NCBI GenBank assembly: GCA_003566395.1
Contig: PXDL01000508.1
Location: 1 to 12,763, forward strand
DNA from: Balneolia bacterium
Lineage (GTDB): Bacteria > Bacteroidota > Rhodothermia > Balneolales > Cyclonatronaceae
DNA: 12,763 nt
Direction of reading: 5' to 3'
The position numbers and the translations under genes were made by a program. This document shows positions 1 to 6,798 of the stretch, piece by piece. The notes below the pieces were generated by a model, which saw only the letters and a program-made list of their open reading frames with translations, was not told the DNA's origin and did no database searches. Numbering within the stretch: the first letter of the stretch is position 1; each line of letters starts with the position of its first letter.

Positions 1-323
1 CCGGTAAAATGCTCCAGAATACCGGCGATGGTCTGCAAATCCTCCCGCTTTGTATTGGGTGCAAGCGGATCCACGGCAACCGAATACGTTACGTAGTTGG
101 TAACAAGCACGCGTCCGTTACGGTCATAGATATTTCCACGCATGGCGGGAACCGGAATGGTTTCCACGGCCTGAGCGCTCCACAGCGCGCGCAGATTGTC
201 TCCATCGGCAAAATTGACGCGTATCATCTGAAAAATGACGGCACATGGTACAACAAGTACCAGAAAAAGCACGAGTATAATGCGGCTGACCAGTCGAATT
301 CTATCCTCTTGCGGCTTCACCAT
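1..323 (-). CDS. ftsI: Penicillin-binding protein, FtsI/PBP3 type (N-terminal part, runs off window)
   Basis: This is the first 107 codons of a class B penicillin-binding protein, the septal peptidoglycan transpeptidase family. A short basic N-terminus is followed by one membrane anchor at about residues 13-33. The hallmark start of the extracytoplasmic dimerisation domain follows at residues 60-76, reading AMRGNIYDRNGRVLVTN. The RGxIxDRNG motif is diagnostic of class B PBPs. The transpeptidase domain lies outside the window, so FtsI cannot be separated from a SpoVD-type paralogue by sequence alone; the dcw position favours FtsI. The ATG overlaps the ftsL TAA by one base (TAATG), and a G-rich stretch (AGGGGGGAG) sits just before it, so translational coupling is likely. 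Confidence 0.9.
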   Translation of the reverse strand, partial: MVKPQEDRIRLVSRIILVLFLVLVVPCAVIFQMIRVNFADGDNLRALWSAQAVETIPVPAMRGNIYDRNGRVLVTNYVTYSVAVDPLAPNTKREDLQTIAGILEHFT

Positions 324-745
324 TACTCCCCCCTTATAATGATGTAGTCGGCAGGACCACTTTGCTCGTACCCCAGCTCACGGGCACGGCTGAATACAGC
401 GGCCGGACCGGTAATCTGCTCAAAATCAAGTACACGGGTTTCATGTATGCTGCGCACTTTGTCGTACTCCAGGCGCACTTCATTTACATCCTGCAGCAGA
501 TTCTGCGTTGTGAAAACATGAGTGATATAAATAAAACCGGCCACTCCGATTACCATAGACCAGAAAATAACTTTACCGGGCGCAATACTGAAGCCCGGCC
601 ATCCTGCAAAAAACGTTTTTTTACGGCCTGTACTCTTTGATTTCGGTTTACCGTAAGAAACGGAACGCTTCCCGGTTTTCGGTCCGCTTCTTGCCTGGCG
701 TGATGGTAATACAGCGGTGTATGCAGATTTGGTGTAGGTACTCAT
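323..745 (-). CDS. ftsL: FtsL-like cell division protein
   Basis: This 140-residue bitopic membrane protein has a strongly basic, Ser/Lys-rich cytoplasmic tail (residues 1-56), one hydrophobic segment (about 58-78) and a short external domain. That domain begins with a heptad-like stretch (about 79-112) predicted to form a coiled coil. This is the architecture of FtsL and DivIC proteins, which bridge FtsB and FtsQ to the FtsW/FtsI synthase. FtsL sequences diverge quickly, so the call rests on topology and on its place between rsmH and ftsI. The ATG overlaps the rsmH stop in an ATGA arrangement. The cytoplasmic tail is longer than in E. coli FtsL. Confidence 0.8.
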   Translation of the reverse strand: MSTYTKSAYTAVLPSRQARSGPKTGKRSVSYGKPKSKSTGRKKTFFAGWPGFSIAPGKVIFWSMVIGVAGFIYITHVFTTQNLLQDVNEVRLEYDKVRSIHETRVLDFEQITGPAAVFSRARELGYEQSGPADYIIIRGE

Positions 746-1665
746 GCGTCCACCTTCCCGAGTTTTTCTGCCGCTCTGAGTTTTGCACTTCGTGAACGGG
801 GATTTGCGCTTCGCTCCGATTCATCGGCAGTAAGCGGTTTGCCATACAGCGGCTTTAACGGCCGGACGGAGTTCCCGTAAAAATCTTTTTCTATTTTGCC
901 TTTAAAATTGCCCGATTTCATGAAGTATTTCACGAGCCGGTCTTCAAGTGAGTGATAGGAGATAACCACCAGCCGGCCTCCTTCTTCTAAAACATGAGCC
1001 GCCTGTTCAAGACCTGCCTTAAGCATCTCAAGCTCCTGATTCACTTCAATGCGCACCGCCTGAAATACCCGTGCGATACTTTTCACCTGATGCGGCCCCC
1101 GCACCACCTGCTCCACGCAGGCTTTCAGTTCATGGGTGCTGTTGAGCGGGCGTCTTTTGATGATTTCCCGCGCAATTTGCGGAGAACGGCGTTCTTCCCC
1201 GTAACTGTACAGAAGGTCGCGCAGCGGTTCGTACTCGTATTCGTTTACAACCTGATGAGCGGTTTTTGCCCTTAGGTTGCTCATCCGCATATCAAGGGGA
1301 CCGTCTTCCCGAAAGCTGAATCCCCGCTCCGGCGCGTCAATCTGATGGCTGGATACACCGAGATCGAGCAGAATGCCGGAGACCCGTCCGTGCGTTTCCG
1401 GAGGCAGCAGCGTCGCCAGGTAGCCGAAGTTTCCCTTAACGGCCTCAAACCGGTCATCTTTAATTGAAGATGCCGCTTCGGCCAGAGCTTCATCATCGTG
1501 ATCAATTCCAAATACCCGCGCTCCTTCATCCAGTCTGCCGAGCAGATGCCGGGTATGCCCGCCGGCCCCGAGGGTGCCGTCGGCATAAATTCCGCTCTTG
1601 TCTGTGAGCATCAGCTCTACGGACTTTTCAAGCAGTACCGGTACATGATAGGAAGCGGAGGTCAT
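742..1665 (-). CDS. rsmH: 16S rRNA (cytosine-1402 N4) methyltransferase RsmH
   Basis: RsmH (MraW) uses S-adenosylmethionine to methylate N4 of C1402 in 16S rRNA at the ribosomal P site. The 307-residue length is normal for the family. Visible signatures are HVPVLLEKSVE near the N-terminus, the SAM-binding DGTLGAGGHT at residues 29-38, the LLDLGVSSHQID block around D101, RGFSFREDGPLDMRM at 114-128, VRIEVNQELE at 204-213 and VISYHSLEDR at 234-243. The C-terminus carries the usual SRSAKLRAAE. The gene starts 7 bp after mraZ with no clear Shine-Dalgarno sequence and overlaps ftsL by 4 bp, in the classic dcw order. Confidence 0.97.
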   Translation of the reverse strand: MTSASYHVPVLLEKSVELMLTDKSGIYADGTLGAGGHTRHLLGRLDEGARVFGIDHDDEALAEAASSIKDDRFEAVKGNFGYLATLLPPETHGRVSGILLDLGVSSHQIDAPERGFSFREDGPLDMRMSNLRAKTAHQVVNEYEYEPLRDLLYSYGEERRSPQIAREIIKRRPLNSTHELKACVEQVVRGPHQVKSIARVFQAVRIEVNQELEMLKAGLEQAAHVLEEGGRLVVISYHSLEDRLVKYFMKSGNFKGKIEKDFYGNSVRPLKPLYGKPLTADESERSANPRSRSAKLRAAEKLGKVDA

Positions 1666-1672
1666 CGGATAA

Positions 1673-2128
1673 TTATTCTATTTCAATTTCGCTGATGATA
1701 CTTTCGTAAATCTTGGCAAACTCTTCAGGCGCGAGCTGTTCATCCTCGGCTGCATAATTTTCAGGAGACCAAAGCTCAATGTATCTGCCGTTCCCCACAA
1801 AAAGCACCTCATCGGAAATACCGGCATAAGCTGCATGTTGTGAGGAAATCGAGATACGGTTTTGGTTGTCGAGTTCTACTTTTTCGGCCGAACCGAAAAT
1901 TTTGCGTTTCACCTTACGGTTATCCTCTGTATTCTTTGTCTTGTTCAGTGCGGCCACAAACTTGGCCCAATAATCTGCCGGATACAGAAACAAACAGCGC
2001 TCCTGACTGGGGACAATCGTAAAGCTTGCAGCCGCTTCAGGCGTGAGGCTTTTACGCATCTTTGCCGGGAGGCACACGCGCCCCTTATTATCAACGGCAT
2101 TTTGATATTGGCCAATTAACTCCGCCAA
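1673..2128 (-). CDS. mraZ: Transcriptional regulator MraZ (TTG start)
   Basis: This is a 151-residue MraZ protein with two tandem AbrB-like (SpoVT-AbrB) half domains. The first has GQYQNAVDNKGRVCLPAKMR at residues 6-25. The second has VELDNQNRISIS at 84-95, followed by YAGISDEVLFVGNGRYIELW. MraZ assembles into a ring and, in studied bacteria, binds repeats in its own promoter to repress the dcw operon. The start is a TTG. Reading upstream in frame there is no ATG before a TAG about 48 bases away, and the MAELIGQYQN start matches the family. Three operator-like repeats lie 47-76 bp upstream of the start codon, which supports autoregulation. Confidence 0.95.
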   Translation of the reverse strand: MAELIGQYQNAVDNKGRVCLPAKMRKSLTPEAAASFTIVPSQERCLFLYPADYWAKFVAALNKTKNTEDNRKVKRKIFGSAEKVELDNQNRISISSQHAAYAGISDEVLFVGNGRYIELWSPENYAAEDEQLAPEEFAKIYESIISEIEIE

Positions 2129-2174
2129 ATTGTAAAAACCTGCGTTTAATGAACGATAATGAGGATTTGGTAAG

Positions 2175-2204
2175 TTCTACCACATTTTACCACATTCTCC
2201 CACA
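2175..2204 (-). promoter_or_regulatory. Three tandem 10-bp MraZ-type operator boxes
   Basis: On the minus strand three copies stand head to tail: TGTGGGAGAA, TGTGGTAAAA and TGTGGTAGAA (consensus TGTGGKARAA), with an exact 10-bp period of one helical turn. MraZ in E. coli is known to bind TGGG-type direct repeats separated by 5-nt spacers upstream of mraZ, which is also a 10-bp period. The first box overlaps the end of the predicted -10 element and the expected transcription start. Binding here would block initiation. The role is inferred; the repeats are seen directly. Confidence 0.8.
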
Positions 2205-2233
2205 ATGTAGCTTAAACTTTCCGAATTTGTCAA
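2204..2233 (-). promoter_or_regulatory. Predicted mraZ (dcw) promoter
   Basis: Read on the minus strand, TTGACA (2233-2228) is followed after 18 bp by TACATT (2209-2204). The -35 element is a perfect sigma-70 match and is preceded by a T, giving TTTG, which also suits Bacteroidota-type promoters. The predicted start lies near 2197, inside the MraZ boxes, leaving a leader of about 70 bases. No experimental start is known. Confidence 0.65.
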
Positions 2234-2621
2234 ATCGAATTCACTATTGTGCACTATAGTTAGCACAACACCACTGATGTACCCTTTATTGATCGGTTTT
2301 TGAACGTTCATCAGCTACTTATCAACTACTCAAACATAGAACACACATATATCTACCCATGTACATATTTATTGACTTTGGACGAATCCGACGGAATGTC
2401 CCCTTTCCGGTCACGTTTTAGCAAACGGGCATTTTTTGCCATATTGCATCCTTGAAATCAGTTCCGTTTTTTGAATTCTAAGCCGTATTTTACATGCCCT
2501 TCATGCAGGTCTTTTCCGGTCGTCCGGGAGTACACGGCATGCAGTATCGGGTTGCGTTTCATATGAAGGCGATGAATAATTATATTTCACAATTTCCACA
2601 CAAACTTATTGAAATAACCTC

Positions 2622-3737
2622 ATGAAATTTAATGCCCAGAGCGGAGAGCTCGTAAAAAGTCTTGCTGCGGTTGTCGGTGCGGTACCGGCCAAAGCCACCC
2701 TTGCTATTCTGGAAATGGTTCTGTTTGAAAGCGAGAACGGCAAGCTTAAACTTACAGCCACCGACCTTGAAGTCTCCATTGTGGAGTATGTACAGGCTGA
2801 AATTGAGGTTGAAGGAGCTGTAGCCATTCCGGCCCGCCGCATGCTCGAAACACTCAGACAGCTGCCCGATATCCCCGCCTTTTTTGATGTAGATGAGCGC
2901 TTCAACGTAAAGTTCAAAACCGACAAAGGCTCTTACCGTCTTGCCGGAGAAAACGGGGATGAGTTCCCGGCCATGCCCGACCTCAGCGAAAGCACGCTGA
3001 TTGAAGCGCCCACAGATATTATTCGTGAAGCCATCACAAGAACCAGTTTTGCCGTTTCAAGCGACGATCTGCGCCCCGCCATGATGGGGGTTTACTTCCA
3101 GATAGGCACCGAAAACAGCCGTATCGTAGCAACCGACGGCCATCGTCTGGTACGCCTTTCACTCAACGATCTTACAGCCGACGAAGACATCACCTTTATC
3201 GTACCTCAAAAAGCCCTGAATCTGGCCGTAAAATCACTGGATGAACTTGAATGTGAAATAACGGTTTCCCAGGAACACGTCAGTTTCAAAAGCGGCAACA
3301 CCAGTGTTATTGCACGGCTGATAAACCAGCAATATCCGAACTACGAAACCGTAATCCCGAAAGATAACGACAAGCTCCTTACCGTTAATAAAGAGCAAAT
3401 GCTCGCTACGGTGAAGCGTGTTGCCATCTTTTCAAGCTCCACATCCCGCCAGATTCGTCTGCGTGTTGATCACGAACAGGTGACCATCAGCGCCGAAGAC
3501 ATCGACATGAGCAGCGAAGCCAAAGAAAGCATCGGAGCCGAGTACAGCGACGACCCGCTGGAAATTGGTTTCAACGCCCGTTACCTCGCCGATGTGCTTA
3601 ACAATGTGGATCACGAAGAAGTGCTGTTTGAATTTTCAACTCCTAACCGGGCCGGCATCGTAAAACCGGCAGAGCAAGCTCCAAACAGTGAAATCCTGAT
3701 GCTGGTGATGCCGGTAATGCTCAACAGCAATTACTAA
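2622..3737 (+). CDS. dnaN: DNA polymerase III sliding clamp, beta subunit
   Basis: The beta clamp forms a dimeric ring around DNA and tethers polymerase III; it also docks other replication and repair proteins. The 371-residue length matches the family's three-domain fold. The start MKFNAQSGELVKSLAAVVGAVP, the SKATLAILE-like block (here AKATLAILEMVLFE), IPARRMLETLRQLPD (about 69-83), RLAGENGDEFPAMP (about 107-120), VSSDDLRPAMMGVYFQ, VATDGHRLVR (about 170-179) and the C-terminal LMLVMPVMLN all fit DnaN. The ATG lies in an AT-rich leader with no clear Shine-Dalgarno sequence. dnaA and gyrB are not next to it here. The DUF62 gene begins 8 bp after its stop, so the two are probably co-transcribed. 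Confidence 0.97.
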   Translation: MKFNAQSGELVKSLAAVVGAVPAKATLAILEMVLFESENGKLKLTATDLEVSIVEYVQAEIEVEGAVAIPARRMLETLRQLPDIPAFFDVDERFNVKFKTDKGSYRLAGENGDEFPAMPDLSESTLIEAPTDIIREAITRTSFAVSSDDLRPAMMGVYFQIGTENSRIVATDGHRLVRLSLNDLTADEDITFIVPQKALNLAVKSLDELECEITVSQEHVSFKSGNTSVIARLINQQYPNYETVIPKDNDKLLTVNKEQMLATVKRVAIFSSSTSRQIRLRVDHEQVTISAEDIDMSSEAKESIGAEYSDDPLEIGFNARYLADVLNNVDHEEVLFEFSTPNRAGIVKPAEQAPNSEILMLVMPVMLNSNY

Positions 3738-3745
3738 ACCGGAGC

Positions 3746-4540
3746 ATGGGTGACGATTCGCCGTTAATTACACTTACTACTGATTTTGGGTATCAGGATT
3801 ATTACGTAAGTGCCATGAAAGCTCAGATACTGAGCGTCGGCAGGAATCTGCACCTGATAGATATTTCCCACGCCATTCCGCCTCAGGATATTATGGCCGG
3901 TGCCTGGGTAATACGCAACGCCGCCTATCTTTTCCCAAAGGGTAGCATTCATGTATGCGTAATTGATCCAGGGGTGGGCGGATGCCGGAAACCCGTGCTA
4001 ATCGAAAGTGAGGGACACTTTTTTATCGGGCCGGACAACGGGCTTTTTTCTCTTGTCACCTCAAACCGGGAGTTCACCGCATGGCAAATTACAAACCGCC
4101 GGTTTATGAACGCTGCGGTGTCTAATACTTTTCACGGTCGCGATGTTTTCGCTCCGGCGGCAGCACACCTTGCAAGCGGAGCTGCTCCGGCTGAATTCGG
4201 GCCTGAACTCGATGAGATCGTTACCTACCGCTGGGCCGATCCCATTCATGATAGCGAAGGCATTCAGGGCTGGATACTTCACATTGACCACTACGGTAAC
4301 CTGATCACCAACATTCCGGCAGAGCTGATTGAGCCGCACCGGGATGAATCCGTGAAAATTTACGCCGGTACTACCATACTCCGGGGCATCAATTCGACCT
4401 ATACCGATGTGGAAACCGGTGAGCCGGTTGCGCTGATCGGCAGTTCGGGTATGCTGGAAATTTCGGTTAATCAGGGACGGGCCGAAGAGTTGCTTAATAT
4501 CCGGAAAGGAGCCGCCGTTTCAGTTCTGTTCAGGAAATGA
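3746..4540 (+). CDS. S-adenosylmethionine hydroxide adenosyltransferase (DUF62/SAM hydrolase)
   Basis: This 264-residue protein belongs to the DUF62 family, which splits SAM with water into adenosine and methionine and shares its fold with fluorinase and chlorinase. It shows the family blocks LITLTTDFGYQDYYVSAMK (7-25), VIDPGVGGCRKPV (72-84), IGPDNGLFS (94-102), NTFHGRDVFAPAAAHLA (127-143) and HIDHYGNLITNI (about 179-190). D74, R81 and H130 match the spacing of the Asp-Arg-His set described for DUF62 enzymes. The extra loop of fluorinase and chlorinase appears to be absent between residues 84 and 94, so hydrolysis is more likely than halogenation. The physiological role is poorly understood; removal of excess SAM is one idea. 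It starts 8 bp after dnaN. Confidence 0.9.
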   Translation: MGDDSPLITLTTDFGYQDYYVSAMKAQILSVGRNLHLIDISHAIPPQDIMAGAWVIRNAAYLFPKGSIHVCVIDPGVGGCRKPVLIESEGHFFIGPDNGLFSLVTSNREFTAWQITNRRFMNAAVSNTFHGRDVFAPAAAHLASGAAPAEFGPELDEIVTYRWADPIHDSEGIQGWILHIDHYGNLITNIPAELIEPHRDESVKIYAGTTILRGINSTYTDVETGEPVALIGSSGMLEISVNQGRAEELLNIRKGAAVSVLFRK

Positions 4541-4553
4541 AAGCAAACGGCGG
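4512..4553 (+). other. Inverted repeat across the DUF62 stop codon
   Basis: Perfect 9-bp arms CCGCCGTTT (4512-4520) and AAACGGCGG (4545-4553) enclose 24 nt that include the DUF62 TGA stop. The RNA could fold into a GC-rich stem between DUF62 and the response regulator gene. No T-tract follows, so it is not a standard intrinsic terminator. It may be a processing or stability element, or a weak attenuator. The repeat is seen directly; the function is unknown. Confidence 0.45.
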
Positions 4554-4585
4554 GATGTTACAGATCGGCTGACCATTCACTTAAC

Positions 4586-4599
4586 GAAGGATTACCTTG
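4586..4599 (+). promoter_or_regulatory. Ribosome binding site that sets a TTG start
   Basis: GAAGGA at 4586-4591 lies 5 nt before TTG at 4597. The nearby ATG at 4601 is out of frame and is followed at once by TAA. An in-frame TAA at 4582-4584 rules out an upstream ATG. TTG at 4597 is therefore the best start for the response regulator gene. Confidence 0.65.
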
Positions 4600-5295
4600 G
4601 ATGTAAACTATACCGTTTTATTACTCGAAGATGAATCCGAAGCTGCCGAAATGCTTGCAAACTATCTTGAAATGCAGGGATTTGATGTTCTTTCCGTAAG
4701 CAGCGGGAAGCAGGCACTTGACGAACTTTCGGCTCCATCTGCGTCCATAGATCTGGCCATCCTCGATATCATGGTGCCCGAAGTGGACGGCATCGACGTG
4801 TGCCGGTCAATTCGCAAGCATCCGGCCTTTTCCTCCATTCCCATTATTTTCCTTACGGCAAGGGATCAGGAGCGGGATGAAATCTACGGACTTGAAGCCG
4901 GGGCCGACGACTACATTGCCAAACCCGCAAGCCTCAAACTGATTGAAGCCCGGGTGAAATCCCTGCTGAGGCGGAATCCCGTACGCAAGGCCACGTTGCT
5001 CAGGTTCGGCGACATCACCCTGGATCCGCATACGATTGAAGCAAAAGCCGGCGGCCGTCCCGTTGAGTTGACCCACACCGAATTCAATATTCTGAAGCTT
5101 TTCCTCACGCAGCCCAACAAAGTTTATACGCGTCAGGAGATTCTGGAGCAGATATCCGATGACGAAAAGTTTGTCTTCGACCGCACCGTTGATGTTCATG
5201 TTAAAAACCTGCGCATTAAGCTGGGCGAGTCCGGCAATGCTATCAAGACGTATCGCGGTACCGGATACGGCATGAACAGAAGCATGTCAGGCTGA
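4597..5295 (+). CDS. OmpR/PhoB-family response regulator
   Basis: This 232-residue two-domain regulator has a receiver domain at residues 5-117. It shows the acidic pair E11/D12, the phospho-acceptor D57 in LAILDIMVPEVDG, T87 in IIFLTARD and K109 in DDYIAKPAS. A winged-helix DNA-binding domain covers about 133-228, with LTHTEFNILKLFLTQPNKVYTRQEIL, RTVDVHVKNLRIKLGE and IKTYRGTGYGM. All residues expected for phosphorylation and DNA binding are present. It lies 7 bp before a sensor kinase gene, its likely partner. The targets are unknown; the downstream D-Ala-D-Ala ligase and lipoprotein genes are candidates by position. Confidence 0.95.
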   Translation: MDVNYTVLLLEDESEAAEMLANYLEMQGFDVLSVSSGKQALDELSAPSASIDLAILDIMVPEVDGIDVCRSIRKHPAFSSIPIIFLTARDQERDEIYGLEAGADDYIAKPASLKLIEARVKSLLRRNPVRKATLLRFGDITLDPHTIEAKAGGRPVELTHTEFNILKLFLTQPNKVYTRQEILEQISDDEKFVFDRTVDVHVKNLRIKLGESGNAIKTYRGTGYGMNRSMSG

Positions 5296-5302
5296 TCATC
5301 CG

Positions 5303-6727
5303 ATGCGTATTCAGTATAAATTATCGATCACCTTTGTTTTGCTGCTTGTTTTCGGCGTTACGGCCATCAGCAGCTATTCGATTGTTTTTATACGGGGATA
5401 TTTGATGAATCAGGCCGAAGAGGATATGAAAGCCGATGCACGACAGCTGCTTGTATCCATGCAACTGGCCTCATATTCCGATCGTCCGCTGCCGGAGGTT
5501 CTCGATTTTATCGGCCGCGATTCCCACTATGATATCCGGCTCTTTTCCGAGGGCGGGGAGCTTTTGGCATCAACCTACAGGGCTTCCGGAGAGCAGCTGT
5601 CAACCGAACATCTCTCCGACGAGACTATCCACGCCGAAACGGCCTACCCTGCCACCTACAGCTCCAACGAACGTTTTTTTGTGATTGAGGCCTGGGCCGG
5701 CGAACAGCAAACCGGGGCGCCGATGCTGCTTGAAGTGAGCCGTCTCAAAGACGAAATCTACAGGCCGGTACGCACCATCCGCTGGATAATCTATTCGGGG
5801 ATGTTTATCTCGATAGCCATTATTTTGTTCGTCAGCTTCATCTTTAGCAATTATCTCGCCAAGCCTATTCTGGCACTCACGCGGGCATCACAACAAATAG
5901 CCGACGGTGATACCACTCACAGCATCACCCTGAACCGCACCGACGAATTCGGAACACTGGCCCAATCTCTCAACCGCATGGCGGCCCGGCTTCAGGAAGA
6001 CAACCAACAGCTAAAAATAGCCAATAACCGGCAAAAGCAGTTTTATGCCGATATAGCGCACGAAATCCGGAATCCGCTCCACACGATCTCCGGAGCCCTC
6101 GAAATGCTGGATATGGACAAGCTGTCTGCTGAACAGCGTCATAAATATTTGAAAAGCGCCCAAAACCAGACAGAGCGCATGAACAGGCTGTTTAAAGATA
6201 TGATGACGCTGCAACGCTCCGATCTCGATCCGAACTTCCTGCACGTCAGGTCCTTCCCTCTTCACGAAATCATGGAAAACCTTGAACAGGCCTATTCAGA
6301 TCAGGCCCGCGACAAGGGGCTTCGGCTGATAACAAAAGGCGAACCGGTTGATGCGCTCGGCGATCCCGATAAGATTGAACAGGTACTTGATAACCTCTTG
6401 AGCAACGGAATCAAATACACCTCGGAAGGCTCGGTTACAATGAGTTGGGAACCGGTAAATGGAAAGGTTATTATTTCGGTTACAGACACCGGAATCGGCA
6501 TTCAGAAAGAATACATCCCGAAATTGTTCGACCGTTTTTTCCGCACCGACAAGGCCCGCTCGCGGGACAGCGGCGGAACCGGACTCGGCCTGGCCGTTGT
6601 AAAAAGCATTCTGGATGCTCACAAGATCGAAATCGAAGTTGAAAGCCGGCCCGGTGACGGAACCACCTTTTCATTCAGTCTTCCTTTGGCCGGAAAAACT
6701 TCGGCATCTGCGGCCGGTACTGTTTGA
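5303..6727 (+). CDS. Sensor histidine kinase with HAMP domain
   Basis: This is a 474-residue membrane kinase. Transmembrane segment 1 (about 9-30) and segment 2 (about 161-183) enclose an external sensor region of about 125 residues that matches no motif I know. A HAMP linker follows (about 184-237, with YLAKPILALTRASQQIADGD). The dimerisation domain has H253 in FYADIAHEIRNPLHTISG, the expected autophosphorylation site. The ATPase domain shows the N box (DNLLSNGIKYT, 363-373), G1 DTGIGI (395-400), the F box FDRFFR (409-414) and G2 GGTGLGL (424-430). All catalytic motifs are intact. It pairs with the response regulator gene just upstream. The stimulus cannot be read from the sequence. Confidence 0.95.
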   Translation: MRIQYKLSITFVLLLVFGVTAISSYSIVFIRGYLMNQAEEDMKADARQLLVSMQLASYSDRPLPEVLDFIGRDSHYDIRLFSEGGELLASTYRASGEQLSTEHLSDETIHAETAYPATYSSNERFFVIEAWAGEQQTGAPMLLEVSRLKDEIYRPVRTIRWIIYSGMFISIAIILFVSFIFSNYLAKPILALTRASQQIADGDTTHSITLNRTDEFGTLAQSLNRMAARLQEDNQQLKIANNRQKQFYADIAHEIRNPLHTISGALEMLDMDKLSAEQRHKYLKSAQNQTERMNRLFKDMMTLQRSDLDPNFLHVRSFPLHEIMENLEQAYSDQARDKGLRLITKGEPVDALGDPDKIEQVLDNLLSNGIKYTSEGSVTMSWEPVNGKVIISVTDTGIGIQKEYIPKLFDRFFRTDKARSRDSGGTGLGLAVVKSILDAHKIEIEVESRPGDGTTFSFSLPLAGKTSASAAGTV

Positions 6728-6798
6728 GCACTGCTTTCATCGCCCTATCTTTGGTCACATTTCCTCAACCAAACCCTTTTTATTAAGCACCAAACCCA

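Larger units (their letters stand above)
2129..2621. other. Divergent mraZ-dnaN intergenic region without a gene
   Basis: This 493-bp gap separates the minus-strand dcw cluster from plus-strand dnaN. The mraZ side holds the dcw promoter and MraZ boxes. Just upstream is a dyad, TTGTGC at 2247-2252 and GCACAA at 2263-2268. A perfect 10-bp palindrome, TGAACGTTCA, lies at 2301-2310. The middle (about 2340-2380) is AT-rich. A possible dnaN promoter is TTGCGT at 2552-2557 with TAATTA or TATATT near 2577-2586, which is weak. The short reading frames here have no recognisable product. I see no tRNA or known riboswitch. Two poor DnaA-box-like words occur near 2309 and 2591, too few to call an origin. 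Confidence 0.6.

Noticed and set aside
9..347. Plus-strand reading frame opposite ftsI
   Set aside because: The minus strand encodes a clear class B PBP N-terminus over the same bases; the plus-strand translation has no family features.
2062..2259. Small plus-strand reading frame upstream of dnaN
   Set aside because: It overlaps the mraZ start, its promoter and the MraZ boxes, and its translation shows no recognisable motif.
2439..2453. Intrinsic terminator from the GGCA/TGCC pair around a T run
   Set aside because: The stem is only 4 bp, the T run lies in the loop rather than after the stem, and no gene ends nearby.
2129..2621. Chromosomal origin (oriC) between mraZ and dnaN
   Set aside because: Only two poor DnaA-box-like words (7 of 9 matches, near 2309 and 2591) are visible, with no cluster. 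dnaA is absent, although the divergent layout and dnaN would fit. Chromosome-wide GC skew would decide.
3746..4540. Fluorinase or chlorinase
   Set aside because: Same superfamily, but the extra loop of the halogenases seems to be missing and the Asp-Arg-His set fits the SAM hydrolase group.
6748..6776. TTTGGT and ACCAAA dyad before ddl
   Set aside because: The arms are only 6 bp, AT-rich and without a T-tract or promoter context; likely chance.
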